A stretch of 64,000 nucleotides of DNA from Halobacillus locisalis (GCF_013694105.1 NZ_JACEFG010000001.1:1178001-1242000), one strand, 5' to 3'; positions 43,345 to 53,401 are shown, numbered from the stretch's first letter. Notes: generated by a model not told the origin, from the letters alone. A program made the numbers and translations.

Positions 43345-44748
43345 TCACTTCAAGTAGTGAAGGACTTCTTCTACGGCTGCTTCTCCCTGATCTATGCAAT
43401 CTGGCAACCCAATTCCTCGATAAGATCCTCCTGCTAACAAGACACCTGGTAAATCTCGCTTCAGCTGTTCCGTGATCTCATTAAGGCGATCCTTGTGCCC
43501 AACTTTGTATTGGGGCATCGCATCGTACCAACGTGTCACAATGGAGAAATCAGGCTTTTGAGTAATATCCATCGTTTGATTCAAATCGTTGAGAGCAATG
43601 TCTACGATTTCTTCATCCGAACAATTCACAATCTCTTGATCAGATGGCTTCCCTACATAACAACGAAGCAGGACTTTTCCTTCCGGTGTTGATGTCGGCC
43701 ACTTTTTATGAGTCCAAGTACAGGCTGTAATCCGAAAGTCGCTATTACGCGATACAACAAATCCTGTCCCATCAATATCCTTCTTGATTGCAGAAGCATC
43801 AAAAGCCATAGCTACATTGGCTACTGACGTCGCATTCTTGTCTTTAAGTGGATCAAGAAAATCATACTGTGTCAGCATTCGCTGTGCTGAGAAGTGAGGA
43901 GTCGCAATAATGATGGCATCAGCCTCTTGTAAAGTCCCGTCACTGAGCATGAGGTGATAGTGATTGTCCTTCTTCTCAATATGATCAACTTGAATTTGCG
44001 TTTTTACCGTATCCTCTTCCAATTGAGCCTCGATTGCGTCGACTAATGATTGTAAACCGTGCCGAAGCGTCAGAAACATACTCGGTTTTTTTTCGCCTTT
44101 CTTACGGACTTTTATAGAGGTCGTTTTTCGTAAGCCTTTGATTAAGCTCCCATACTCCTGTTCAAGTTCATAAAAATGAGGGAACGTAGCTTGTAAGCTT
44201 AACTCATCAATGCTGCCCGCGTAAATACCGGACAGTAAGGGCTCAATCAAGTTCTCAACAACTTGATTTCCGAGTCGCCTTCTGAAGAACAGCCCAAGCG
44301 ATTGATCACCTTCAACTGGTTTACTAGACTGAACCATATCCATAGCTGCTCGCATCTTTCCTAGCGGTGTGAATAGACCCGAGAAAAGAAACGGCCGAAT
44401 TCTAGTCGGAATTCCCATATATGAACCACTTGGCATTGGGTGAAGTTTATTGTTCACCAAAATGTATGACTGTCCCGTCCCATTGGGAATCAGCTCTTCC
44501 GACAAGCCGACATCGGTCGCTAAACGGGCGGCACTTTCTTTACGGGCAAGAAAAGAGTCCGGGCCACGCTCAATCGTAAACCCGTCCCTTTCTTCTGTTT
44601 GTATCTTTCCGCCTAAGCGATGACTTGACTCCAGCAATTGGACATTCAGGTTCAACGAATCTTTTTTTGATGCTTGTTGTAGTCGATATGCGGCAGTAAG
44701 GCCCGTGATTCCTCCACCAATAACGACCACTCGTTTTTGATGTGACAT
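43345..44748 (-). CDS. hemY: coproporphyrinogen III / protoporphyrinogen oxidase HemY (CgoX)
   Basis: 467-residue FAD enzyme that oxidises coproporphyrinogen III to coproporphyrin III in the Gram-positive haem pathway. N-terminal dinucleotide-binding motif VVIGGGITGLTAAYRL, then LLESSHRLGGKIQT and IERGPDSFLARK; C-terminal FAD segment LLAGGSYRGIGLPDCIDQG. Last gene of hemE-hemH-hemY, 8 nt after hemH. Confidence 0.95.
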   Translation of the reverse strand: MSHQKRVVVIGGGITGLTAAYRLQQASKKDSLNLNVQLLESSHRLGGKIQTEERDGFTIERGPDSFLARKESAARLATDVGLSEELIPNGTGQSYILVNNKLHPMPSGSYMGIPTRIRPFLFSGLFTPLGKMRAAMDMVQSSKPVEGDQSLGLFFRRRLGNQVVENLIEPLLSGIYAGSIDELSLQATFPHFYELEQEYGSLIKGLRKTTSIKVRKKGEKKPSMFLTLRHGLQSLVDAIEAQLEEDTVKTQIQVDHIEKKDNHYHLMLSDGTLQEADAIIIATPHFSAQRMLTQYDFLDPLKDKNATSVANVAMAFDASAIKKDIDGTGFVVSRNSDFRITACTWTHKKWPTSTPEGKVLLRCYVGKPSDQEIVNCSDEEIVDIALNDLNQTMDITQKPDFSIVTRWYDAMPQYKVGHKDRLNEITEQLKRDLPGVLLAGGSYRGIGLPDCIDQGEAAVEEVLHYLK

Positions 44749-44756
44749 CTTATCCC

Positions 44757-45686
44757 CTACTTCTCGACTTGATTCATGACGACGTTCGCCAATGTTTGAA
44801 TAAATTTAGGATTCGTATTTGGCATTTCAGGACGATAATAATTTGCCCCTACTTCATCACAGACGACTTTACACTCGTAATCATTATCATAAAGCACTTC
44901 TAAGTGATCGGAAACAAAACCAACAGGCGCATACACAAATGTCTTGTAACCTTTATCGTTATAAAGATCTTTCGTTAAGTCCTGAACATCAGGCCCAATC
45001 CATGGGTCCGGTGTATTTCCTTCACTTTGCCAGCCGATTTCATACTGTGTGATGCCAGTCGCGTCCGAAATCAACTCAGCTGTTCGTTTCAACTGATCCG
45101 GATAAGGATCGCCACCTTGCAAAATCTTCAGAGGCAGGCTATGTGCCGAAACAATCAGGCAGGTATTTTCTTTTTCTTCTTCGTCCATCTTTGCGTATTC
45201 CGCTTCAATTTTCTCTTTCCAGAAATCGATAAATCCTGGTGCATCATACCAGCTTTCAACGGAACGAATCGAAACCCCATGCTTGTCTGCTTCTTCTTTA
45301 GCACGACCATTATAGGATTTAACGCTATACGTAGAATAATGAGGGGCAAGCACGATCGACACCGCTTCTTCAATCCCGTCTTTTGCCATTGATTCCACGG
45401 CATCTTCAACGAAAGGCTCAATGTGTTTTAAGCCAATGTAAAGCTTGAATTCAATCTCGTCTTGCATTTCGTTTAATGCATTTTTAATGCTCGTTGCTTG
45501 ATCTTCCGTAATCCTAGCTAGTGGTGAAATCCCACCAATCGCATCATAACGGTCCCTGAGATCCTGAAGCATCTCATCAGATGGTTTGCGACCTCTTCTT
45601 ATGTGCGTATAGTATCTTTCTAAATCTTCTTCTTTGTATGGCGTACCGTATGCCATTACGAGTAATCCCATTTGTTTCTTTGCCAT
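44757..45686 (-). CDS. hemH: coproporphyrin ferrochelatase HemH (CpfC)
   Basis: 309 residues, the size of B. subtilis HemH. Inserts iron into coproporphyrin III. Characteristic parts: [43 protein letters not shown] (metal-ligand His), [13 protein letters not shown], and [19 protein letters not shown] with the conserved Glu. Middle gene of the haem operon; ATG 45686 after AGAGGTGAA. Confidence 0.96.
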   Translation of the reverse strand: MAKKQMGLLVMAYGTPYKEEDLERYYTHIRRGRKPSDEMLQDLRDRYDAIGGISPLARITEDQATSIKNALNEMQDEIEFKLYIGLKHIEPFVEDAVESMAKDGIEEAVSIVLAPHYSTYSVKSYNGRAKEEADKHGVSIRSVESWYDAPGFIDFWKEKIEAEYAKMDEEEKENTCLIVSAHSLPLKILQGGDPYPDQLKRTAELISDATGITQYEIGWQSEGNTPDPWIGPDVQDLTKDLYNDKGYKTFVYAPVGFVSDHLEVLYDNDYECKVVCDEVGANYYRPEMPNTNPKFIQTLANVVMNQVEK

Positions 45687-45699
45687 GTCTATTCACCTC

Positions 45700-46737
45700 T
45701 TAGTTCGATTTTGAATAATCATGAATCAAGTGAGTCAACCGCTTCAACGTTTCCGGCTGAATATCCGGTGTGACTCCATGACCTAAGTTGAAGATATGGG
45801 AAGGATGTTCCCTTCCTTCATCAATAATACGCTTCGCACGCTCTTCAATCACGTTCCAATCGGCTAGCAATATCGACGGATCCAGGTTTCCTTGCAACGG
45901 TTTCGTGATTCCTGCTTGTCGTGCTTCCGGAATCGACATTCTCCAGTCTAACCCGAGAACATCAATCGGGAGGTCATTCCATTCCATTGCTAAATGACGT
46001 GCACCGACACCGAATAGAATCAACGGAACCCCTTCTGATTGAAGCTCAGAGAAGATACGTTGCATCACAGGTTTAATAAACAAACGGTAGTCTTCTACGT
46101 TCAAAGCACCGACCCACGAATCAAAGATCTGAATAGCTTTAGCCCCTGCTTTTACTTGGGAACGAGCGTAGGTGATCACCATGTCTGCCAACTTATCCAT
46201 TAGCGCGAACCATGTCATCGGTTCACTGTACATCATGGATTTGGTTTTATTGTAGTTTTTCGAAGGTCCACCCTCAATCATATAGCTTGCAAGGGTGAAT
46301 GGAGCACCACTGAACCCGATCAACGGAACCGTCAGCTGCTCTTTCGTCAACAAACGAATCGTATCCAATACATAAGGGACGTCAGATTCAGGATCGATCG
46401 TACCCACCTTCTCTACATCCGCTCTCGTACGAATCGGATTGTGAATGACAGGACCGATTCCTTTCTTGATCTCGACATCCACTCCAAGAGCTGGTAGAGG
46501 GGACATGATGTCTTTGTAGAGAATCGCTGCATCGACCCCGTATTGTTCAACAGGAAGTCGTGTGACATAAGCACAAAGTTCTGGTTGGTGTGTAATTTCA
46601 AATAGAGAGTATTTTTCTTTCAACTTATTATATTCAGGTTGAGATCGCCCAGCCTGACGCATAAACCAAACGGGTGTATGCTCGGTTTTCTCTCCACGGA
46701 AAGCCCGTAGAATTGTATCATTTTCAATTTTGTTCAT
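45700..46737 (-). CDS. hemE: uroporphyrinogen decarboxylase HemE
   Basis: 345-residue enzyme that makes coproporphyrinogen III. Conserved [15 protein letters not shown] near residue 21, the catalytic Asp in [12 protein letters not shown], and [17 protein letters not shown]. Start ATG 46737 follows AAAGGAG; the longer frame to 46848 covers the binding site and has no site of its own. 146 nt after pbpF without an obvious terminator, so read-through from pbpF is possible. First gene of hemE-hemH-hemY. Confidence 0.95.
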   Translation of the reverse strand: MNKIENDTILRAFRGEKTEHTPVWFMRQAGRSQPEYNKLKEKYSLFEITHQPELCAYVTRLPVEQYGVDAAILYKDIMSPLPALGVDVEIKKGIGPVIHNPIRTRADVEKVGTIDPESDVPYVLDTIRLLTKEQLTVPLIGFSGAPFTLASYMIEGGPSKNYNKTKSMMYSEPMTWFALMDKLADMVITYARSQVKAGAKAIQIFDSWVGALNVEDYRLFIKPVMQRIFSELQSEGVPLILFGVGARHLAMEWNDLPIDVLGLDWRMSIPEARQAGITKPLQGNLDPSILLADWNVIEERAKRIIDEGREHPSHIFNLGHGVTPDIQPETLKRLTHLIHDYSKSN

Positions 46738-46883
46738 ATTTAATGACTCCTTTGCCACGTTCGTCAGTATCCGTTTTCCACTATAACGATTTATTGGTCT
46801 TCTGTATAGAAAAATGATGAAAATGTCATGATTTTGTCCTTTTTCCATAATCCTTGCTTATTTAAATGAAGCTCGCGAAATAT

Positions 46884-49052
46884 TTAGAAGTTCCAGTTCA
46901 GTGACACACGGTTTGAAGGTTCGCCTTCTAATTGTGTAAGGGGATCATAGGGAACGACATAATAATAGGTTTCGTCAAAAATTCCGAAAGCGCTAACTTT
47001 GTAGCTTCCCTCTCCTGTCACTTCACCTACATTCACATCTTCTCCCTGTTCTTCCCTATAAATACGGTAGACAACACGCTCGTCATCAGTAGGCGTCCAC
47101 TGCAAAGTACCTCTCAGGGTGGCTAGACCCGCTAAGTCAAGCGTGCCCGTTACTTGATTCAAGTCAGGTAAACGGATAGGATTTGGAAGAATCTCAACCC
47201 CTTCAGGCTTGTCAAAAGAAGCGGTCAAGGGCTGTATTTGATCGATACTCGTTAAAATATCCTTCATCAACCTCGAAGGATAGGCACTACTCCCTTGGAC
47301 ACTATACTCTTCTCCAGCCTGATCGTAGCCCATCCATAATGCTCCGGTGTAATCAGGTGTGTAACCAGCAAACCAAACGTGCTTGTTGCCTCCTACTCCT
47401 TGTTGAGTCCCCGTTTTTCCAGCTAAAGCTTTCTGATAATCACCTTGCGAAGCGGTTCCTTCTTCAACTGTCGTCTGGAGCATTTCGGTCATATACCAAG
47501 CCGTCTCAGCATCGAACACTTGCTCTTCTCTTGGTTGATGCTCATGAATGACTTCCCCATTACGGTCCAATATTTTAGAAATCGTATAACTCTCCACGAC
47601 TTTCCCTTCCCGAGCAAAACTGGAGTAAGCTTCTGTAATCTGAAGAGGTGAGTAACCTTCTGATAATCCGCCTAAAGCGATGGCTAGTCCATCATCATTT
47701 GTTGGAAGACCAAGCTTGTCTAAGTAGTCTTTGGCATAATCGATCCCTATTTGATCAAGCAGCGAAACGGCAGGTACATTCTTTGAGTCGACCAAGGCCT
47801 GGTAGAGGGAAACTTGGTGATCGTATTGTCCATCATAGTTAGAAGGTTCATAGTTACCTGAGAAAGTTTGCTTACGGTCAGACAGCACACTATATGGTTG
47901 AAATCCGCCTTGCATAAGGGCAGGACCATATACGGCTAACGGCTTGATGACAGATGCTGGCTGCTTCTTCACTTGTACACGATTTAGATCACCATGCTTG
48001 AAGTCTCGGCCACCAACAACGGCGACTAACGCACCTGTCTCATTATCCATCAAAGTAAAGGCACCTTCGACGGGTCCATTCGACCCTGGAATAAATTCAC
48101 CTTCCCTCATTTTCTCAGCAGCCACCTGCTGAATGGATGGATCCATTTTTACTACAATCGTGTATCCTCCACGCTTTAATTCATCACGCGACATATGGTA
48201 TTTCTCAGCCGCTTCATCAATGACTAGATCAACATAACTGTTCGACCAGTTGCTCTCTTCGTCTTCACCTTGTTCGACAGCCAGCGTGGATCCCTGCATG
48301 CGTTTCATGACTTCGATCGAAATCGCTCCATACTCTTGCATTTGAGAGAGTACGAGATTTCGACGTTGCATAGACTCCTCAGGATGGTCGATGGGAGAAT
48401 ACGAATTCGGAGCTTTCGGCAACCCTGCGAGCAAAGCCCCTTGAGCGATTGTCAACTCAGAAACAGGACGATTGAAATAATGCTTAGAGGCGGATTGGAT
48501 GCCGTATGCACCTTCGCCGAAGTAAATACGATTCAGATAAAGGGATAGGATTTCCTCTTTTGAATAGTTTCGCTCCAAATAATAAGCCGCCATCACTTCT
48601 TTGGTCTTCCTCATCCACGTTTTATCATTCGACAAGAATAGATTTTTGGCTAGCTGCTGGGTGATTGTACTGCCACCCTCTACTTTCTTCATGGCTATAA
48701 TATCACGGTATAGGGCACGTCCTATGGCCTTGAAATCAACCCCGGAATGACCATAGAACCGTTGATCTTCGATTGAAATGAAAGCGTCTTTTACATGGTC
48801 GGGAATGGTTGATGAGGGTACTACTTCCCGATTCTTCGTATAAATCCGTTCTATTAACTCTCCGTCCTCCGTTTCCACCCTTGTCATTTCATCCATAACT
48901 AACGCTTTTTCATCGACGACAAACCGTCCCCCAAAGATGATCGTTATATAACCAATTAGGATCAGAATCGATAGACAAGACAGTATGATGGCAGGCCATT
49001 TCAAATACTTCGTCCATGGGGGGAGCGTTTGTAGTTTCTCTTTGATGTTCAA
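46884..49052 (-). CDS. pbpF: class A penicillin-binding protein PbpF (PBP 2C-like)
   Basis: 722 residues: cytosolic tail, one membrane helix (about 18-41), a GT51 transglycosylase (ISIEDQRFYGHSGVDFKAIGRA, GGSTITQQLAKNLFLS), then a transpeptidase with SVIK (PASVIKPLAVYG), SKN (DSKNVPAV) and KTG (AGKTGTQQGVGG), and a C-terminal fibronectin-III-like domain (about 630-722). Polymerises and cross-links peptidoglycan. The start is TTG 49052 after AAAGGATG. In B. subtilis pbpF also precedes hemEHY and is expressed in late vegetative growth and in the forespore. Confidence 0.93.
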   Translation of the reverse strand: MNIKEKLQTLPPWTKYLKWPAIILSCLSILILIGYITIIFGGRFVVDEKALVMDEMTRVETEDGELIERIYTKNREVVPSSTIPDHVKDAFISIEDQRFYGHSGVDFKAIGRALYRDIIAMKKVEGGSTITQQLAKNLFLSNDKTWMRKTKEVMAAYYLERNYSKEEILSLYLNRIYFGEGAYGIQSASKHYFNRPVSELTIAQGALLAGLPKAPNSYSPIDHPEESMQRRNLVLSQMQEYGAISIEVMKRMQGSTLAVEQGEDEESNWSNSYVDLVIDEAAEKYHMSRDELKRGGYTIVVKMDPSIQQVAAEKMREGEFIPGSNGPVEGAFTLMDNETGALVAVVGGRDFKHGDLNRVQVKKQPASVIKPLAVYGPALMQGGFQPYSVLSDRKQTFSGNYEPSNYDGQYDHQVSLYQALVDSKNVPAVSLLDQIGIDYAKDYLDKLGLPTNDDGLAIALGGLSEGYSPLQITEAYSSFAREGKVVESYTISKILDRNGEVIHEHQPREEQVFDAETAWYMTEMLQTTVEEGTASQGDYQKALAGKTGTQQGVGGNKHVWFAGYTPDYTGALWMGYDQAGEEYSVQGSSAYPSRLMKDILTSIDQIQPLTASFDKPEGVEILPNPIRLPDLNQVTGTLDLAGLATLRGTLQWTPTDDERVVYRIYREEQGEDVNVGEVTGEGSYKVSAFGIFDETYYYVVPYDPLTQLEGEPSNRVSLNWNF

Positions 49053-49148
49053 TGCTTATGGCATCCTTTCTATTGTATCGCTTAAAACTTGCGGCTCATT
49101 GTTTCCTCTTGCTACACTTAGACTAACGTCGGAAAGGAGACATCGTTT

Positions 49149-49652
49149 ATGAAGGTTTCAATGACAAGCGGTACACTTGATTATTTAGCTAAACTAGAAG
49201 AAAAGCATCCCGGCGCTTCTCTATTCTTCATGCAGGACCAAGACAAAACCGTCGCCTATCATGAAGGAGACGAAACGATTTTCGAAGAAGCACGGGAGTA
49301 CGAAACGGTAGACTTTGTAGGGGAAATGAAGGCAAACGGATACATCGTCATGAACAACATCCCTGTAGCTGATGAAGGACGCCCCGTATTCGAAGACCGC
49401 TTCAAGAATCGCGCAGGAAACGTTGAGAATCGAGAAGGGTTCCAAGCGATCCGCATTTTACGACCGCTCCAAGGAAATACTTATGTGGTGTTGACCCAGT
49501 GGCGCAATGCCCAAGACTTTGAAGACTGGAAGAACTCTCAGTCCTTTGATGATGCTCATAAGAAATCTGGACCAAAACACCAGAAGAAACCATCCTTCAT
49601 CGATGGGGATGCCTACATTACGAAATATCATATGATTGAAATGAATCCATAA
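49149..49652 (+). CDS. hmoB: haem-degrading monooxygenase HmoB
   Basis: 167 residues. An N-terminal extension of about 60 residues is followed by an ABM/antibiotic-biosynthesis-monooxygenase fold (NNIPVADEGRPVFEDRFKNR, NREGFQAIRILRPLQGNTYVVLTQW, QSFDDAHKKSGPK), as in HmoB (YhgC) of B. subtilis. Degrades haem and releases iron; located beside pbpF-hemEHY as there. Divergent from pbpF; site GGAAAGGAGA. No Fur box seen upstream. Confidence 0.9.
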   Translation: MKVSMTSGTLDYLAKLEEKHPGASLFFMQDQDKTVAYHEGDETIFEEAREYETVDFVGEMKANGYIVMNNIPVADEGRPVFEDRFKNRAGNVENREGFQAIRILRPLQGNTYVVLTQWRNAQDFEDWKNSQSFDDAHKKSGPKHQKKPSFIDGDAYITKYHMIEMNP

Positions 49653-49684
49653 AAAAGTGAGCGGTTCTCCGCTCACTTTTTTTA
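49651..49684. terminator. bidirectional terminator between hmoB and the thioredoxin-like gene
   Basis: 14-bp stem AAAAAAGTGAGCGG/CCGCTCACTTTTTT, tetraloop TTCT; serves both convergent genes. Confidence 0.9.
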
Positions 49685-50179
49685 TTCTTCCGAACCTTCA
49701 GGAGTATCTTCTAATACTTCATCATGAAAGAAGCTATCAAAAGATGCCACAGGCTGTTCTCCTACAATTCGAGCGACTTCTTCACCATCTTCATAGTGAA
49801 CAATTGTAGGTGTCGATTGGATTTGGTATTTCATTCCTTGGTCTTGGAATTCAAGTAAGTTCAACTTCTTCATATCAACGCCAAGCTCTTTGGCCATCGG
49901 ATCCACAATCGGAGTGGTACGCTGGCAATAGACACAAGTCGGGCTATAGAAATAAACCGTCGTTTCTTCTCCAGAAGAAATTTGTTCCTCAAGCTCGTCA
50001 GGCTGTATCTGATTCTGATACAAAGGATCTTCAAGCTGATCGATAGTGGCTTGTTCTAGATTATCCTTCCCATAAGGGTTTCCCTCTGTTTGTTGTGTAT
50101 TTTGGTAGTTCACTACAAAAATGAGGACAACGATCAATACCGCTAGAGCGGTCGCAAATATAATCATATTTTTCTTCAT
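49682..50179 (-). CDS. membrane-anchored thioredoxin-like protein
   Basis: 165 residues: N-terminal membrane helix (about 5-24), a linker, and an extracytoplasmic thioredoxin fold with the redox pair CVYC (YFYSPTCVYCQRTTPIV, near residue 82) and the cis-Pro loop QSTPTIVHYEDG. The start overlaps the bdbC stop by 4 nt (ATGA), so it is very likely the thiol partner of that DsbB-like protein in disulfide formation. It is not a BdbD/DsbA-size protein. Confidence 0.88.
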   Translation of the reverse strand: MKKNMIIFATALAVLIVVLIFVVNYQNTQQTEGNPYGKDNLEQATIDQLEDPLYQNQIQPDELEEQISSGEETTVYFYSPTCVYCQRTTPIVDPMAKELGVDMKKLNLLEFQDQGMKYQIQSTPTIVHYEDGEEVARIVGEQPVASFDSFFHDEVLEDTPEGSEE

Positions 50180-50601
50180 TCAGAAATTCTCCTTTTTCTT
50201 AAAAGCAATAAAAGATGTGTTACAAAAATCATAACAAATGCCATTCCTGCCATAAAGGGAATGGTCACAAACCCAAAGTAATTGACGTATTGAGCACTGC
50301 ATGAGACCGAACCGCATGAATCTATACCGGATAATCCAGGCACTTTCTGCAGCATATACTGGTACGTTGATACAAGCATGCCAAGTCCACTTAATATAAC
50401 TCCCGGCAGAGCTATATCGCTGTTCTTCTTAACTAAAGCCACTCCATAGATGAGGACAAGTGGATACATGAGAATGCGTTGATACCAACAAAACTCACAA
50501 GGCTCATAACCTAGTACTTCAGAATAAAATAGACTTCCAGCCATGGCCACTAAAGCGACTGCCCAAGCGGCAAATAAATAAGACTCTTGATTATTCTTCA
50601 T
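50176..50601 (-). CDS. bdbC: DsbB-family thiol oxidoreductase BdbC
   Basis: 141 residues with four membrane helices. The first extracytoplasmic loop carries the quinone-coupled CEFC (EPCEFCWYQRI, near residue 34) and the second loop a Cys pair (GIDSCGSVSCSAQY, near 95-100). Passes electrons from a partner thiol protein to quinone. Start ATG 50601 follows GAAAGGATC; an upstream frame to 50676 lacks a site. In B. subtilis bdbC is paired with bdbD elsewhere; here with a thioredoxin-like gene. Confidence 0.92.
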   Translation of the reverse strand: MKNNQESYLFAAWAVALVAMAGSLFYSEVLGYEPCEFCWYQRILMYPLVLIYGVALVKKNSDIALPGVILSGLGMLVSTYQYMLQKVPGLSGIDSCGSVSCSAQYVNYFGFVTIPFMAGMAFVMIFVTHLLLLLRKRRISE

Positions 50602-50713
50602 AGACTTTGATCCTTTCTCTCTCTCCCTGTTGCTATTATACAAGCTACTCTCTTGAAAACAAAATACTTTATTCACGTTTCAGATTTGGTGTGGTAATCC
50701 GATTTATTTCAAA

Positions 50714-50742
50714 ATAAAAAAACCGCTATTCAGGCGGTTTTC
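50714..50742 (-). terminator. terminator of liaR
   Basis: Stem AAAACCGCC/GCGGTTTTTT-type with T run on the minus strand, adjoining the liaR stop codon at 50741. Confidence 0.75.
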
Positions 50743-51376
50743 ATTTGTGATTCAGTAATTGATTACGGTGAACGTACACCGCTGCTTGAGTCCGATCGTG
50801 GACGTCCAACTTGCTGAGAATATTACTCACATGGGTCTTCACCGTTTTGATTCCGATGTACAACTTCTCACCGATTTCCTGATTGGTCATGCCTTGACCA
50901 ACACATAACAACACTTCCATTTCACGGTTCGTCAATTCTTCATGCGGTAATTTTTCTCTTTGAAAGCGCGTCATCATTTTCGTAGCCACTTTCGACTCAA
51001 TCACATTCTCTCCCATGGCGGCTTTACGAATAGCATCAGCAATCTGATCAGCCGAAGATGTTTTCAACATATAACTGAATGCCCCTGCTTCAAGAGCAGG
51101 GAATACTTTCTCATCGTCATAATAACTCGTCAGAATGATAATCTTGCAGTTGCAGGACTCCGTTTTCATAATTTCTTTCGTTGCTTCAATTCCATCTCCG
51201 TTTTCCATCATAAGGTCCATCAACACAACGTCCGGTTGGATCTCTTTTACCAACGCTGCACCTTCATGACCACTTGATGCTTCCCCTATAATATCTAAAT
51301 CTTCTTCTGTATCTAAGTAGGCAATAACTCCTCTTCTTACAACATCATGGTCATCAATCACGACTACCCTTATCAT
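50741..51376 (-). CDS. liaR: response regulator LiaR (NarL family)
   Basis: 211 residues: receiver domain with acidic pocket DDHD (residues 8-11), phospho-acceptor Asp in DVVLMDLMMENGDG (about 54) and Lys in SYMLKTSS; a LuxR-type helix-turn-helix follows (LTNREMEVLLCVGQGMTNQEIGEKL). Its start overlaps the liaS stop by 4 nt. With liaF and liaS it forms the cell-envelope-stress three-component system. The effector genes liaIH are not in the window. Confidence 0.9.
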   Translation of the reverse strand: MIRVVVIDDHDVVRRGVIAYLDTEEDLDIIGEASSGHEGAALVKEIQPDVVLMDLMMENGDGIEATKEIMKTESCNCKIIILTSYYDDEKVFPALEAGAFSYMLKTSSADQIADAIRKAAMGENVIESKVATKMMTRFQREKLPHEELTNREMEVLLCVGQGMTNQEIGEKLYIGIKTVKTHVSNILSKLDVHDRTQAAVYVHRNQLLNHK

Positions 51377-52422
51377 CCGATATCCTCCCTTAACCTAGGA
51401 ACACGCATGTCAATATGTGTGCCTTCCCCTTCTCTTGAACGAATCGAAAAGTCCCCACCTATTTCTTCGCATCGTTCACGCATGGTTTTCAATCCGTAAC
51501 TTGCTTTCGTCGCCTGTTTATCTTCTGCCCGGAACCCTATTCCATTGTCCCCTATATGGACGAACACTCTATCATCCACGACAGACATTTTCACATGAAC
51601 AGTTGAAGCATTTGCATGTCTCAAGATATTGGATAACGCTTCTTGCAGTACACGGAAAACATGTTCCTCTGATGTATCCGATAAATTCAGATTGTCTTCA
51701 ATATCTACAAAGAATTGTACGGAACATTTTTGCTTTAATTCCTCAATAAGTGAATGCACACCCTCAGAAAGCGACTCCCCCGATAAGTACACCGGTCGTA
51801 AATGAAGGAGCAATGCCCTCATTTCGGTTTGCGCCTGCAAAGCCATCTGGGTTATTTCATGAAGCTGATGTTTGGCTTTGTCCGGCTTCTTGTCAAATAT
51901 CTTTTCGGTTGCTTGAGCCATCATGGTCAGAGCAAACAATTGTTGACTGACCGCATCGTGCAGGTCCCTCGCTAACCGCTGCCTTTCTTCAATCGTTGCG
52001 GCTTTATGAGCGGACTTAGCCAACTCCGCTCTTTCATCAGCAACCTTCACAATCGAATCTTTCTGCTTCTGAAGCTTCTCCCCAAGCTCATTCAAGTCTT
52101 CAGCTAGCCCAGTCATCTCATCTTGATGATCCGCTTCCACTCTCGCTGAAAAATCGCCTCTAGAGAGCAGTTTGATCAACATCGACAACCGATCCATTCT
52201 TTGCTTGATCCCCGTACTTGACTGAAAGCCGGCATAAACAGACATGATAAACCCGATACAGGCGTACGTGGTCATAAAGAATAAGACGGCTTGGACATCT
52301 AACCATTCAGGTCTAAACCAAACGTACACGGACAGAAGGATAGCAAGTAATAGGAACGTAATAAGGACAAAGCCATACAGGTGGGAGCGGATATACATAT
52401 ATCTTATGTTATTCCATCGCAT
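51373..52422 (-). CDS. liaS: sensor histidine kinase LiaS
   Basis: About 349 residues: two membrane helices (about 12-35 and 42-62) with only a very short outer loop, HAMP (KLLSRGDFSARVEADHQDEM), HisKA_3 dimerisation with the phospho-acceptor His in RLARDLHDAVSQQLFAL, and HATPase_c (NILRHANASTVHV, IGDNGIGFRAED, YGLKTMRERCEEIGG). This intramembrane-sensing layout is typical of LiaS/VraS. ATG 52422 is favoured over 52428 by spacing from GGGGGGAG. Confidence 0.9.
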   Translation of the reverse strand: MRWNNIRYMYIRSHLYGFVLITFLLLAILLSVYVWFRPEWLDVQAVLFFMTTYACIGFIMSVYAGFQSSTGIKQRMDRLSMLIKLLSRGDFSARVEADHQDEMTGLAEDLNELGEKLQKQKDSIVKVADERAELAKSAHKAATIEERQRLARDLHDAVSQQLFALTMMAQATEKIFDKKPDKAKHQLHEITQMALQAQTEMRALLLHLRPVYLSGESLSEGVHSLIEELKQKCSVQFFVDIEDNLNLSDTSEEHVFRVLQEALSNILRHANASTVHVKMSVVDDRVFVHIGDNGIGFRAEDKQATKASYGLKTMRERCEEIGGDFSIRSREGEGTHIDMRVPRLREDIG

Positions 52423-52436
52423 AAACATGCTCCCCC

Positions 52437-53192
52437 CTACAAATGATCCAATTGAATTGAACCGACTTTTAAATCGATGTATAAGGTCAACCGCCTCGTA
52501 GCGGTGTGATAGTCCTCAGACTCATAGACCATTTCCCGATTCAATCCCCCCGCATTTTCTCCTGAAATCGTAACGTCGCCTGTTTTAACGTATGCTTCCG
52601 CTCTAAAAGGGACACTTTTTGGAATAACCATTGTAATATCACCAATCCATCCACGAACATAAATCGGCGTATCTGTTTCAGGGATAAAAGCTCGAGTAAA
52701 ATCGAAGTACAACTCTCCGACGGCAATGGACAAATCCATTGGTTCGACTTTCCAATTGGGTTGTTTATACTCAACACTTCCAACACTCAACCTGGATCCT
52801 TTTTTAGACAAAGACTTATGTTTGGAACGTCGCCTTTTCTCGCCACGCCGCCCCTTTGTTCCTTTTGAAAATAAATGAAAACCTATATAGATGAACAGAA
52901 GCGGCCACAGCTTCAACATGTCTCCAATTATAAAGTCGAGAACTTGTAAACGATCAAGAATCAATAGACTTCCTATGATCGTCAATAACGAACCGATTAC
53001 CCATGACCCATCAGCTTTATGCAAAGCACTAAACCAGATCTTGATTCCTAGCCCCACCAGCAATAACGGATATATATTTCCCCAAGTCAGGCTATATTCG
53101 AGTTCAATGATATTAATATTCGATAATAAGAGTACGCCTCCGAGTCCAATGAGTATGACGGCCAACACACCATTCAACATTTTTTCTTTCAC
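52437..53192 (-). CDS. liaF: LiaF, accessory inhibitor of LiaRS
   Basis: About 251 residues: three to four membrane helices in the first ~110 residues, a basic linker (KGRRGEKRRRSKHKSLSKKG), and a C-terminal beta domain of the DUF2154/LiaF type (MDLSIAVGELYFDFTRAFIPE, YVRGWIGDITMVIPKSV, FRAEAYVKTGDVTISGENAGG). In related systems LiaF keeps LiaS silent until cell-wall antibiotics act. GTG 53192 after AGGGTGG is the likely start. First gene of liaF-liaS-liaR. Confidence 0.88.
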   Translation of the reverse strand: MKEKMLNGVLAVILIGLGGVLLLSNINIIELEYSLTWGNIYPLLLVGLGIKIWFSALHKADGSWVIGSLLTIIGSLLILDRLQVLDFIIGDMLKLWPLLFIYIGFHLFSKGTKGRRGEKRRRSKHKSLSKKGSRLSVGSVEYKQPNWKVEPMDLSIAVGELYFDFTRAFIPETDTPIYVRGWIGDITMVIPKSVPFRAEAYVKTGDVTISGENAGGLNREMVYESEDYHTATRRLTLYIDLKVGSIQLDHL

Positions 53193-53358
53193 TAGAACCA
53201 CCCTTTTCTACCTTACAGCTTTTAGATTCGATAGCGTGCTGTTGATGTCCTTCTCTAATTACTATTTTATAGAAATGTCCAGATAGAGAAAACGTGCGCC
53301 AGCCGTGTTTCGTCTCAGACTTAAGGCGGAGAGCATGTTTAAAGAATGAAAAGCTGGG

Positions 53359-53380
53359 AATATTGATATTGTTCAATATT
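53359..53380. promoter_or_regulatory. inverted repeat before the ferritin-like gene
   Basis: AATATTG-8-CAATATT, perfect 7-bp arms, ending 21 nt before the start codon and touching the ribosome binding region. Could be an operator or a small leader hairpin; no known regulator consensus recognised. Confidence 0.3.
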
Positions 53381-53401
53381 TTAGGAAAGGATGTTGTGTA
53401 T

